Source of the DNA: a virus
Length of the DNA: 46,284 nucleotides
IMG/VR virus record: IMGVR_UViG_3300018914_000005
Location: 1 to 46,284 of that record
Direction: 5' to 3' (one strand)
The notes below the pieces were generated by a model that saw only the letters and a program-made list of their open reading frames with translations, ran no database searches and was not told the DNA's origin. The translations under genes and the position numbers were made by a program. Shown here in pieces: positions 22,778-30,398 of the stretch. The stretch's first letter is position 1. Each line of letters starts with the position of its first letter.

Positions 22778-23338
22778 ATGCTGATCCCGGTCACTCCATC
22801 CACTCCGGTCGTCTCTCTGGTAGATGCGAAGCGCCACCTTCGCGTCGAGCACACGGACGATGACGCCTATATCACGGCCCTGATCGGGGCTGCGACGACG
22901 GCTGTCTCGGAGCGGCTGGGGCGAACCCTTGGCGAGACGACCTGGGATTATAGCATCGGCTCGGACGACATCTGCTGGGGCTTCGACATCCGTTTGCCGA
23001 TGCCCCCGTTGATCGAGGTCCTGTCCGTCCAATACATCGACCCGGACGGGGCAGAGCAGACCTATGCGCCGGCCAATTACCGGGCGTTCGGGATCGGCGG
23101 GCAGGGCGGAATCCGGCTCACCGGTGGGGCGTCCTGGCCTTCCCTGCGCTATGGTCCGGAGGCGGTGACGATCCGCTATCGCGCCGGCTATGGGACAGTT
23201 CCGGAGCCGATCAAGCAGGCCATCCTCCTGATGGTCGGGCAACTGTATGCGAGCCGGGGCGAAATGGTGCCGGAGAACCAGACGGAAGATCCCGCCATCA
23301 CATACCTGCTCGCGCCGTACCGGGTGTTCGGGATCTGA
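22778..23338 (+). CDS. Head-tail connector protein (gp6-like)
   Basis: 186 aa. The N-terminus SLVDAKRHLRVEHTDDDAYI is the hallmark of the HK97 gp6/phiE125 gp8 connector family; the C-terminal PEPIKQAILLMVGQLYASRG also fits. It forms a ring under the portal. Position right after the capsid genes agrees. Confidence 0.9.
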   Translation: MLIPVTPSTPVVSLVDAKRHLRVEHTDDDAYITALIGAATTAVSERLGRTLGETTWDYSIGSDDICWGFDIRLPMPPLIEVLSVQYIDPDGAEQTYAPANYRAFGIGGQGGIRLTGGASWPSLRYGPEAVTIRYRAGYGTVPEPIKQAILLMVGQLYASRGEMVPENQTEDPAITYLLAPYRVFGI

Positions 23339-23340
23339 GC

Positions 23341-23703
23341 ATGCCTATCCGCTTGGGCACCGTCACCGTCACCACGCACGACGGCTACACCGTCACGCGC
23401 TTTGCGGACGGCAGGGAAGTTCACGCCCATCATGCCGAGCAGCCCGGGCAGGCAGAAACCGCCAAGGGCCTCGGATACCGGGACGCTACCGCGATGAACC
23501 GCGATCACGACCTGACCCATTCCCTCCTTGCCTACTGGCTGGGCCTGCCTTGCTCGCCAACACTTCGGGACGTGGCAAGCGGAGCCCCGGCAACAGAGAT
23601 CCACTACCTCGAGGAAGCGGCCGTGCTCGCGATCCAGCGGTTCGCCAATGCCACAGGCGTGTCGCTTCTCGAGGTCGCTCGCACCATCAGCAGAGGAGCC
23701 TGA
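23341..23703 (+). CDS. Hypothetical head-region protein
   Basis: 120 aa. An N-terminal beta part (GTVTVTTHDGYTVTRFADGR) is followed by a helical part with a His-rich tract and an EIHYLEEAAVLAIQRFANAT segment. Similar proteins sit in this place in alphaproteobacterial phages, to my memory, but no function is known. Only two bases separate it from the connector gene. Confidence 0.75.
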   Translation: MPIRLGTVTVTTHDGYTVTRFADGREVHAHHAEQPGQAETAKGLGYRDATAMNRDHDLTHSLLAYWLGLPCSPTLRDVASGAPATEIHYLEEAAVLAIQRFANATGVSLLEVARTISRGA

Positions 23704-23704
23704 C

Positions 23705-23893
23705 ATGGCACAAAAAGCAAAGTTCGCGAAGGATTACGACTACCGCATCGGTTTCGGCAGAGAGGTCGCCTACAAGAAGGGCTTTGAGGGACTGATCCCC
23801 GAAGCCCATTACGAGGCTGCGAAGGCTGCCGGCGTGCTTGAAGGTGAGGCTGCCCCGGCACAGGCCGAGGCCAAGGCGAAGGTCAAAGGCTGA
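23705..23893 (+). CDS. Small head-region protein
   Basis: 62 aa from ATG 23705. An ordered start (KFAKDYDYRIGFGREVAYKK) with a helical, Ala/Lys-rich end. The upstream part of the open frame is a shadow of the preceding gene. One base of its stop overlaps the next ATG. Probably structural or an assembly aid; unknown. Confidence 0.65.
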   Translation: MAQKAKFAKDYDYRIGFGREVAYKKGFEGLIPEAHYEAAKAAGVLEGEAAPAQAEAKAKVKG

Positions 23894-24231
23894 TGCCTGC
23901 AGGCGCCCTGCGCGATCGCATCCGCTTCGAGAAGCGGGCGGATGCCGATGATGGCTATGGCAACACCGTCTCGGATTGGACTGTCCAATTCGAGCGGGCT
24001 GCCGAGATCCGGCCTCTCAAGGGTTCGGAACAGGTCATCGCTTCCCGGCTGCAGGGTATCCAGCCTGCCTTGATCCTTGTCCGCTACGACTCCCAGACCG
24101 CGACGATCACGCCTGAATGGCGGGCCGTCGATGCGCGGAGCGGGACGATCTACAACATCGAGACAGCAGCCGATATGGAGCGCCGGCGCGAATACATCAC
24201 CATGATGTGCACGGCGGGAGGTCCCGCGTGA
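23893..24231 (+). CDS. Head-tail adaptor (SPP1 gp16 / HK97 gp9-like)
   Basis: 112 aa. AGALRDRIRFEKRADADDGY, then GSEQVIASRLQGIQPALILV and a C-terminal REYITMMC are the signature of the phage head-tail joining protein. It forms the stopper ring between connector and tail. The start overlaps the upstream stop by one base. Confidence 0.9.
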   Translation: MPAGALRDRIRFEKRADADDGYGNTVSDWTVQFERAAEIRPLKGSEQVIASRLQGIQPALILVRYDSQTATITPEWRAVDARSGTIYNIETAADMERRREYITMMCTAGGPA

Positions 24232-24737
24232 GCAAGATCAGCGGCCGGGAGCGGCTTCTCAAGAAGATGGCCGCCATTCCCCAGGCAATCCGCAAGGACA
24301 TTGCAACTGCCATCGAAGCCGGTGCGAACGACATCGTTTCCTTACAGAAGCAGCTCGCCCCCAAGCAGAGCGGCGATCTACGGAACTCCATTCGCGCGGT
24401 GAAGGGGAGCTACACGCCGGAGAACGCGAACGTCCGAGGGATGAGCGCGAGTGCGGCAGAGGGCAACGATCCTGATCTGACCGTTCACATCGTCGCCGGA
24501 GATGACAAGGCCTGGTATGCCCGCCTGGTCGAGTTCGGCACGGCCCCGCACGAGATCCGGCCCAAGCGCCCTGGTGGGCTCCTGAACGTCTATGGCCGCA
24601 TGATCGAGAGCGTCTCGCACCCCGGCGCCAAGCCGCGGCCGTTCTTCTATCCTGCCTATCGGGCCCTGCGCCGGCGCGTCAAGGGCCGGATTACTCGGGC
24701 TACGAAACGTGCCATCAAGAAGGTTGCCTCCGAATGA
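24228..24737 (+). CDS. HK97 gp10-like head-tail joining protein
   Basis: 169 aa from a GTG overlapping the upstream stop (GTGA). The gp10 pattern is visible: QKQLAPKQSGDLRNSIRAVK, WYARLVEFGTAPHEIRPK and PRPFFYPAYRALRRRVKGRI. It connects the stopper to the tail. Its 3' end overlaps the next gene by 4 bp. Confidence 0.9.
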   Translation: MSKISGRERLLKKMAAIPQAIRKDIATAIEAGANDIVSLQKQLAPKQSGDLRNSIRAVKGSYTPENANVRGMSASAAEGNDPDLTVHIVAGDDKAWYARLVEFGTAPHEIRPKRPGGLLNVYGRMIESVSHPGAKPRPFFYPAYRALRRRVKGRITRATKRAIKKVASE

Positions 24738-25138
24738 GCGCAGCTCTTGCCCTGCAGAAGGGCATCAACACCACGCTGCGCAATACCGCGCCTCTGCAGG
24801 CTCTCGTCGGAACCCGCGTCCTTGACCGGGTAAAGGCAGGCGAAACCCTGCCTTATGTCCACCTGCGGCAGTTCCAGGAGATCGACGACAGCACGTCCTG
24901 CGGGAACGCCTGGGAGGTCTATGGGGATGTCGATGTCTGGTCCGATGCTCCAGGCAAGGTTCAGGCCTCGCAGATCGCAAGCCTTGTCCGCGATGCGCTG
25001 CACGAGCAGGACATCCCCCTGGATGAGCCTTATGCGCTCGTCGAACTTCGCCATCGAGACACCGAGATCGGGGACGGTGGCGACGGGCTGCTGACCCGCG
25101 CTCGCATCAGCTTCCGGGCGCTCATCGAGCGCGTCTAA
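24734..25138 (+). CDS. DUF3168 tail completion/terminator protein
   Basis: 134 aa. The DUF3168 layout is clear: an N-terminal helix (LALQKGINTTLRNTAPLQAL), a strand with TLPYVHLRQFQEIDDS, then VYGDVDVWSDAPGKVQASQI. Homologs form the ring ending the tail tube. It lies between gp10 and the tube gene as expected. Confidence 0.9.
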   Translation: MSAALALQKGINTTLRNTAPLQALVGTRVLDRVKAGETLPYVHLRQFQEIDDSTSCGNAWEVYGDVDVWSDAPGKVQASQIASLVRDALHEQDIPLDEPYALVELRHRDTEIGDGGDGLLTRARISFRALIERV

Positions 25139-25159
25139 ACCCAGCCAGGAGAACCTACG

Positions 25160-25600
25160 ATGGCAAAGCCTACCACTGTGTCGGCAGCGAAGCTGCTCAT
25201 CCTGATCGGTGACGGTGCCGATCCCGAAGTGTTTGCCGCCCCCTGCGGTCTCACCTCCCGCGGCATCAACTTCTCGAAAGAGACCAACGATACCCAGGTT
25301 CCGGACTGCGCTGATCCCGACGCTCCGCAGTGGGTGGAGAGGGTGACGACAGCCCTGAGCGGCACCGTGTCTGGTTCCGGCGTGCTCGCCCGGGAGGCCC
25401 TCACGACCTGGCGTACCTTCTTCTTCTCAACCGAGTCCAAGAACTGCCGCATTCGCATTGATGGCGGCACCGGCTGGGGCCATTGGGAAGGTAAGTTTCA
25501 CTGCACGACGTTCAACGTGACTGGCGAGAACGGCGAGAAAGTTGGCGTCGAGATCGAGCTGCAGAACGATGGCGAGATCACCTGGGTGGCCGCTACATGA
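25160..25600 (+). CDS. Major tail tube protein
   Basis: 146 aa. A TP901-1/GTA-like tube protein: LLILIGDGADPEVFAAPCGL, RGINFSKETNDTQVPDCADP, and the beta-rich C-terminus (TFNVTGENGEKVGVEIELQN). It polymerises into the tail tube around the tape measure. Its stop overlaps the chaperone start by 4 bp. Confidence 0.9.
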   Translation: MAKPTTVSAAKLLILIGDGADPEVFAAPCGLTSRGINFSKETNDTQVPDCADPDAPQWVERVTTALSGTVSGSGVLAREALTTWRTFFFSTESKNCRIRIDGGTGWGHWEGKFHCTTFNVTGENGEKVGVEIELQNDGEITWVAAT

Positions 25601-26028
25601 GTTCTGACGCGTCGGTTTCGTTCGATTGGGCGGATGGCGAGTACACCTTCAGGCTTGCCATCGGTCAGCTTCGCGAACTGCAGGACAAGACCGGCGTCGG
25701 ACCCTATGCGCTCCTCGCCCGGCTCATCGATGGCACATGGCGGGTCGATGACCTGCGCGAGACGATCCGCTTGGGTCTTATTGGCGGCAAGGTCGAGCCA
25801 CTGAAGGCCCTGAGCCTTGTCCGGACCTATGTCGAGGGGCGTCCACTTGCGGAGAGCGTCAATCCTGCCAAGGCCATCCTCTCGGCCGCGATCTTCGGCA
25901 ATCCGGAAGATCCGGTGGGAAAACAGAAGCCGGAGGAGACCGCCCCAGCGACGGACGGCTCCGCTTCTCCGAGCTCTATGGATCCGGAGCCGTCCTTGGG
26001 TGGACAGCCCGAGCCGTCGACGAGTTGA
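25597..26028 (+). CDS. Tail assembly chaperone, short (gpG-like) form
   Basis: 143 aa, GTA-gp10/TAC-like: VSFDWADGEYTFRLAIGQLR, LRELQDKTGVGPYALLARLI and ETIRLGLIGGKVEPLKALSL. It holds tape measure and tube proteins for assembly and is not in the virion. Residues after ~109 (Pro/Ser/Glu-rich) are only made when no frameshift occurs. It carries a slippery heptamer at 25917-25923. Confidence 0.88.
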   Translation: MSSDASVSFDWADGEYTFRLAIGQLRELQDKTGVGPYALLARLIDGTWRVDDLRETIRLGLIGGKVEPLKALSLVRTYVEGRPLAESVNPAKAILSAAIFGNPEDPVGKQKPEETAPATDGSASPSSMDPEPSLGGQPEPSTS

Positions 26029-26177
26029 GCCTCTGGGAACTCGCCGCTGCGATCGACGGGCATAACCGCGCACATGCGGTTGAGGAAGAGCCTGTCGATC
26101 CTCTGACGGCGGAGGAGTTCGACGACATGCTCATTCGGCACGCTGATTGGATTGGGGCTGGTCTTGAAGCCGACTGA
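25597..26177 (+). CDS. Tail assembly chaperone, -1 frameshifted (gpG-T-like) form
   Basis: Slippage by -1 at G GGA AAA (25917-25923) joins 109 residues of the zero frame to 84 residues of the -1 frame, giving 193 aa. The -1 part holds a recognisable second domain: RLRFSELYGSGAVLGWTARA, VDELSLWELAAAIDGHNRAH and a MLIRHADWIGAGLEAD end, like the DUF2376-type chaperone domain of gene transfer agents. I found no start codon for it in that frame before this domain, so fusion by frameshifting is the best explanation. Confidence 0.8.
25917..25923 (+). promoter_or_regulatory. Programmed -1 ribosomal frameshift site GGGAAAA
   Basis: The heptamer fits X XXY YYZ in the chaperone frame (codons GGA at 25918 and AAA at 25921). 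After slipping, the P and A sites re-pair as GGG and AAA. Lambda uses the closely related GGGAAAG in gene G. The gene position, between tube and tape measure, is the one where siphoviruses keep this signal. Confidence 0.8.
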
Positions 26178-26622
26178 CTTCGTTTTGGAACTCCTCAAGG
26201 GTTCTCCAAGAACGACGTTGCCCATCTACTACAGCAGTCACGCCGCCTCCGAGATGCTGTGAATAGGGAACGCCTCTAAAGGAGCCTGTTGGTCTGAACA
26301 GTTCGGCGGCAGTGATTTTGGGCTGCTCCTGGGGCTCTGAAGGCTGGGTCGTGAACTCGTGACGACAATAGCGGCATACTCGTGCATCTGCCTGAACCAT
26401 CTCAGCGCAATCCGGACATTTCTTAAGCCGCTGCACCTGCTGAGGCCTGCCGATCGTTGTGCCCTCCGTCTGCCTCCTGCCGAGAGCGAGGACCAATAAT
26501 CCAGCTAGGACTGGCGAGATCAGCAGGGCGAGCAAGAACCAGCCTAGACCGCTCCGCCCCCTAGTATTGGCCGCCACCCCGACGATGACGGCCAACACAA
26601 CCCAAAAGAACATCCACTCCAC
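26131..26622 (-). CDS. Membrane protein with zinc-ribbon domain, moron
   Basis: 163 aa from a GTG at 26622; an ATG at 26613 (MFFWVVLAVIVGVAANTRGR) is as likely. Two hydrophobic helices (about residues 4-18 and 27-47) are followed by a zinc ribbon (CPDCAEMVQADARVCRYCRH) and a polar tail. It is antisense to the tail genes, lies between the chaperone and the tape measure, and overlaps the chaperone tail by 47 bp. Superfamily members occur in many bacteria as small membrane zinc-ribbon proteins; function unknown. Confidence 0.75.
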   Translation of the reverse strand: MEWMFFWVVLAVIVGVAANTRGRSGLGWFLLALLISPVLAGLLVLALGRRQTEGTTIGRPQQVQRLKKCPDCAEMVQADARVCRYCRHEFTTQPSEPQEQPKITAAELFRPTGSFRGVPYSQHLGGGVTAVVDGQRRSWRTLEEFQNEVSRLQDQPQSNQRAE

Positions 26623-26633
26623 TGGATCCCCCT

Positions 26634-28598
26634 ATGGCCCAAGAACTCGAAACTCTCGTCGTCCGTCTCGAAGCTCAAATGCGAAGCTACGAGCGCGAGA
26701 TGAACCGGGCCCGTACAATAACAGCCCGGAACATGAGAGCAATCGAGAAGGATACCGTTACGTCGGGACAAAAATTCACGGCCATAATGACCTCTGCAGG
26801 CCAGAGGGCAGCCAATGGCCTGATGACTGGCCTCGCGGTTCTAGGGGCAGGCGGCCTCGTAGCAGGAATTGGGTTTCAGGCTCTAGTGGATACGGCGCGA
26901 GCCGCGGCCGGCGAGCTCGCCAAGATTGGGGACGTGGCCGGCAAGATCGGTGTCACAGCGGAGCAGCTTCAGGCGCTTCAGTTCGCCAGCGAGCAGAACG
27001 CAGGTAGTGTCGAGGCGGTGAACTCGGGTCTGACCCGGTTCGCGGCTGGTCTCGCGGATGCCAGCGCAGGGGGAGGGGAACTCTACAAGATCCTACAGGC
27101 AAACAATGTCGCCTTCACGGATGCGAGCGGCAAGTTGCTCCCGACCACTACGCTGCTCGAGCGCTACGCCGATCTGGTGAAGAACGCTAGGACGCCGCAG
27201 GAACAGCTTGAGTTGGCTGTTCGTGCCTTCGGACGGGCTGCGGGACCGGAACTTCTGGGGCTCCTGAAGCAAGGCTCCTCCGGGCTGCAGGAGATGATGC
27301 AGCACGCCCGGGACTCCGGGGCTGTGCTCGATAACGAGCTCATCGCCAAGGCCCAAGAAATCGACGACAAGTTCGCTGCCATTTCCCGCACAGTAGGGCA
27401 GCAGGTGAAGGGCGCCATCGTCTCCGCGGCGAGCGCCCTGAGCGAGTTCTCCTCAATCCTGGATAAGGTCAGGAACTACCAGACCCAGCTAGGCAATCCG
27501 AACGCCCCCACCGGAGAGCAGTATCGGCAGGATGCCCGTATCAAGGAACTGCAGGGTCTGCTCGCTCGCCAGAACGGCCGGCGCACCAGCACGACTTCGG
27601 CTTTCGAGAGCGAACTGCGTGACCTGATCGAACTAAGGAAGCAGACGGCTCTCAAGAACCTGCCGGCGCCCCAAATTCAGGCCCAGCCGAAGCTGCCGTC
27701 TCTTGTCGGTACCGAGGCCCCACAGCCTGCTAAGCCGACCATCCTGCCGGCCTCAGGCGACGGCATGAGCAAGGCGCAGAAGGAAGCCGAGCGCCTGGCG
27801 GAGAGCTATCAGCAGATGGTGCTCGTCGCCAACCAGCGCATTGAGAACCTCCGCCTCGAGCAACAGACCCTCGGCCTGACGACCGCAGAAGCCGAGCGGC
27901 TTCGGTTCGAACAGGATCTTCTGAACGATGCTCAGCGGGACGGGATCACCCTGACCGATGCCCAGCGGGCGACGATCTCCCAGCTTGCCGCCACCTATGG
28001 CACCCTGTCGGCTGCGCTTGAGACGGCGGAAGAAGCCCACGCCAAGCAGCAACAGATGATGCAGGACTTCCAGGGCATCGCCACGGAGAGCCTGCAGGGT
28101 ATTGCCGCTGACATCATGGCCGGGGTGGATGCTGCGGAGGCCCTCGACAACGCCCTGAAGCGGGTTGCGGCCCGCCTCATCGACATGGCTCTGGATCAAG
28201 CCATCACGAGCCTTTTCAAGAACATGAACGGGGCTGGTGGCGGGAACATCCTCTCCAGCATCATCGGGGCCGTCACCGGACAGCGAGCGTCCGGTGGCTC
28301 CGTCCAATCGGGCGGAACCTACCTCGTGGGTGAGAACGGCCCTGAGCTTCTGCGCATGGGGCGCAACGGCATGATCAAGCCGAACTCCGTTGTGGGGCGT
28401 GGAGGCGGAGGGGGCGGCGTCGAGGTCCATGTGCACGAGGCTGAAGGAACCCGCTCGGGTGTCCGGACATCCAGGGGACCGAATGGCCCGCGCATCGACG
28501 TGCAGATCGAGCAGATGCTTGGTGGGATGATTGCCGAGGGCCGGTTCGACAAACAGCTCAAGGGCCGGTTCGGCATGAGTCCGGCGAGGGGACGCTGA
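26634..28598 (+). CDS. Tail tape measure protein
   Basis: 654 aa. An N-terminal coiled coil (LVVRLEAQMRSYEREMNRAR), a hydrophobic stretch (GLMTGLAVLGAGGLVAGIGF), then tape-measure core helices (GELAKIGDVAGKIGVTAEQL, QFASEQNAGSVEAVNSGLTR) and a long helical region to about residue 520. The C-terminal ~90 residues include the Gly-rich YLVGENGPELLRMGRNG motif common at tape-measure ends. It sets tail length; 654 residues implies a tail on the short side for a siphovirus. The ribosome site is poor because the divergent moron start lies only 11 bp away. Confidence 0.92.
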   Translation: MAQELETLVVRLEAQMRSYEREMNRARTITARNMRAIEKDTVTSGQKFTAIMTSAGQRAANGLMTGLAVLGAGGLVAGIGFQALVDTARAAAGELAKIGDVAGKIGVTAEQLQALQFASEQNAGSVEAVNSGLTRFAAGLADASAGGGELYKILQANNVAFTDASGKLLPTTTLLERYADLVKNARTPQEQLELAVRAFGRAAGPELLGLLKQGSSGLQEMMQHARDSGAVLDNELIAKAQEIDDKFAAISRTVGQQVKGAIVSAASALSEFSSILDKVRNYQTQLGNPNAPTGEQYRQDARIKELQGLLARQNGRRTSTTSAFESELRDLIELRKQTALKNLPAPQIQAQPKLPSLVGTEAPQPAKPTILPASGDGMSKAQKEAERLAESYQQMVLVANQRIENLRLEQQTLGLTTAEAERLRFEQDLLNDAQRDGITLTDAQRATISQLAATYGTLSAALETAEEAHAKQQQMMQDFQGIATESLQGIAADIMAGVDAAEALDNALKRVAARLIDMALDQAITSLFKNMNGAGGGNILSSIIGAVTGQRASGGSVQSGGTYLVGENGPELLRMGRNGMIKPNSVVGRGGGGGGVEVHVHEAEGTRSGVRTSRGPNGPRIDVQIEQMLGGMIAEGRFDKQLKGRFGMSPARGR

Positions 28599-28963
28599 TG
28601 CCACTTCCCGTCTGGCCTGCCTCTGTCCCGCACATGCCGCATGCGCATAACATCCCGGAACCCTTCCGGGGTGCTCTGGAAAGCGAGATGAACGCCGGCA
28701 ACACTCGATCCCGGCGCACGTCAACCGTGGTGATCGGCGTTGTGGACATGACCATCCGCATGACGACAGCGCAGTACCAGACCTTCAAGGCGTTCGTTCG
28801 CGACACGCTGAGCCATGGGACAGCGGATTTCCAGATGCCGGTCTGGGACTTGACGGGCTGCCCGGTGCGGCGAGTCAAGCTGCGCAACAAAGGGCATTAC
28901 ACGCCTATGCGCGTAGGTGCCCATATCGATGTCTCCTTCTCCCTCGACGTTTGGGACCTCTAA
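28598..28963 (+). CDS. Small minor tail protein
   Basis: 121 aa, overlapping the tape measure stop by one base. It has RRTSTVVIGVVDMTIRMTTA and a C-terminal beta part (HIDVSFSLDVWDL). Proteins of this size and place belong to the distal tail complex. I recognise no named family. Confidence 0.75.
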   Translation: MPLPVWPASVPHMPHAHNIPEPFRGALESEMNAGNTRSRRTSTVVIGVVDMTIRMTTAQYQTFKAFVRDTLSHGTADFQMPVWDLTGCPVRRVKLRNKGHYTPMRVGAHIDVSFSLDVWDL

Positions 28964-29500
28964 GTGCCGATTTCCGCAACACAAGCCTGGGCTGAAGCCG
29001 CCGCCTCAGCGCCCAAGGATGAGGTCATGCTCATCACCATTGAGCTGATCCATCCGACCTTCGTGGAGAATGGGGCTCCGGCTCCGATCCGCGCGGTGAG
29101 GAACACGGTCGATATGAACTTCCGCCTTGAGGCGGGGGCCCCGGTGGGCGGCGGGACCATTGTGCCCTTCAAGGCCATTCCCTTCGAGGTCGATTATCCT
29201 CGGATCGGAAACCTGGGCGCAGAGGCCACCATCCGGGTCGATAACGTCAACCGCGAGGTTGCTCGCTATCTAGAGGAGGCCGTGAAGGTGAATACACCGA
29301 TCACGGCCATCTTTCGCGGCTATCTTGCGTCTGATCCGAACACTGTGGGGCAGGGCCCTTACAAGCTGATCCTGCGCAATGTGAAGCGCACGGCCCGGCA
29401 GCTTGAGGGGCAGGTGACCATCGCCCGTCCTCAGAACATGCGGGTCATGCGCGAGGTCTACGACATGGTTCGGTTCCCCTCCTTGCTGCAGGCGTCGTGA
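28964..29500 (+). CDS. DUF1833 distal tail protein
   Basis: 178 aa from a GTG start directly after the preceding stop. The DUF1833 pattern is visible: DEVMLITIELIHPTF, NFRLEAGAPVGGGTIVPFKA and RVDNVNREVARYLEEAVKVN. It occurs between the tape measure and the NlpC protein in siphoviruses and is likely part of the tail tip. Confidence 0.85.
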   Translation: MPISATQAWAEAAASAPKDEVMLITIELIHPTFVENGAPAPIRAVRNTVDMNFRLEAGAPVGGGTIVPFKAIPFEVDYPRIGNLGAEATIRVDNVNREVARYLEEAVKVNTPITAIFRGYLASDPNTVGQGPYKLILRNVKRTARQLEGQVTIARPQNMRVMREVYDMVRFPSLLQAS

Positions 29501-29916
29501 TGGATCGTCTCGCCTTCTATGAGAGCCTGATCGGCAAGCCCTACAGGATCGGGGCGAACGGCGAAGATGGTTCTTTCGATTGTTATGGGCTGGCCCAATA
29601 TATCCAACGAGAGCTAGCGGGCGTTCAATTGCCAGATGTGGACGCGCGGCCAGCAACAACACGGCAGCAAGCAGAAGCCCTCCTTGATCATCCGGAGCGC
29701 AATAATTGGGTTCAGATAGAAGAGCCAGAAGACTTGTGCTTAGTATTAATGGGGAATGTAGCCAAGAGAGATTTTCATCTTGGGACATATGTAGTACCAT
29801 CAACAGTAGGTGGAGTGCTTCATATTAGCAAAGAAGCTGGCGTTGTATTTGATGACATGCCTGCGCTTAAGGCTTCTGGCTGGAACTATATGAAGTTTTA
29901 CAAGAGGGTCGCGTAG
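29500..29916 (+). CDS. NlpC/P60-type tail assembly protein
   Basis: 138 aa. The Cys of GSFDCYGLAQYI (about residue 28) and a His near HISKEA (about residue 108) match the NlpC/P60 peptidase catalytic pair. In lambda-like tails this protein (gpK-like) trims peptidoglycan and helps tip assembly. The part from about 29560 to 29910 is visibly AT-richer than its neighbours, suggesting later acquisition or exchange. Confidence 0.85.
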   Translation: MDRLAFYESLIGKPYRIGANGEDGSFDCYGLAQYIQRELAGVQLPDVDARPATTRQQAEALLDHPERNNWVQIEEPEDLCLVLMGNVAKRDFHLGTYVVPSTVGGVLHISKEAGVVFDDMPALKASGWNYMKFYKRVA

Positions 29917-30395
29917 TGTTGACTGCTGAGCGCTTGCGCTATCTATTCCGTTACAACCCCGAGACAGGCCAGTTCTGGCGCCGCCATCCGCATGCAGGCT
30001 ACAACATCAATCGCGAAGCCGGGCACGTGCGGAAGGGTATGCAGTATCGTGAGATCCGCGTGGACCAGAAACTATACCTCGCTCATCGCCTCGCTTGGCT
30101 CTACATGACTGGCGAGTGGCCGACCGACGAAATCGACCATATCGACATGGACCACGGCAACAACAGGTGGGCCAATCTTCGCGCGGCGAACCGGCAGCAG
30201 AATCAAGCTAATACTAGAGCGCGCTCTCCACTCGGACTAAAGGGGGTCAGCAAAAAGCGCGGGCGTTACCGCGCTCGTATCAGTGTCGGCAAGCAAGAGA
30301 TTTGGCTAGGCATGTTCGATACGCCAGAGGAAGCTCATGCTGCTTATCGGGCGGCTGCCGAGAAAATTCACGGCGAGTTTGCAAGAGCCGCTTAA
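29916..30395 (+). CDS. HNH homing endonuclease with AP2 domain
   Basis: 159 aa from a GTG in a TAGTG junction. The HNH_3 type core: HRLAWLYMTGEWPTDEIDHI, DMDHGNNRWANLRAANRQQN. An AP2 DNA-binding domain follows (GLKGVSKKRGRYRARISVGK, WLGMFDTPEEAHAAYRAAAE). This is a free-standing homing endonuclease between two tail genes, a selfish insert. Confidence 0.93.
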   Translation: MLTAERLRYLFRYNPETGQFWRRHPHAGYNINREAGHVRKGMQYREIRVDQKLYLAHRLAWLYMTGEWPTDEIDHIDMDHGNNRWANLRAANRQQNQANTRARSPLGLKGVSKKRGRYRARISVGKQEIWLGMFDTPEEAHAAYRAAAEKIHGEFARAA

Positions 30396-30398
30396 GCA

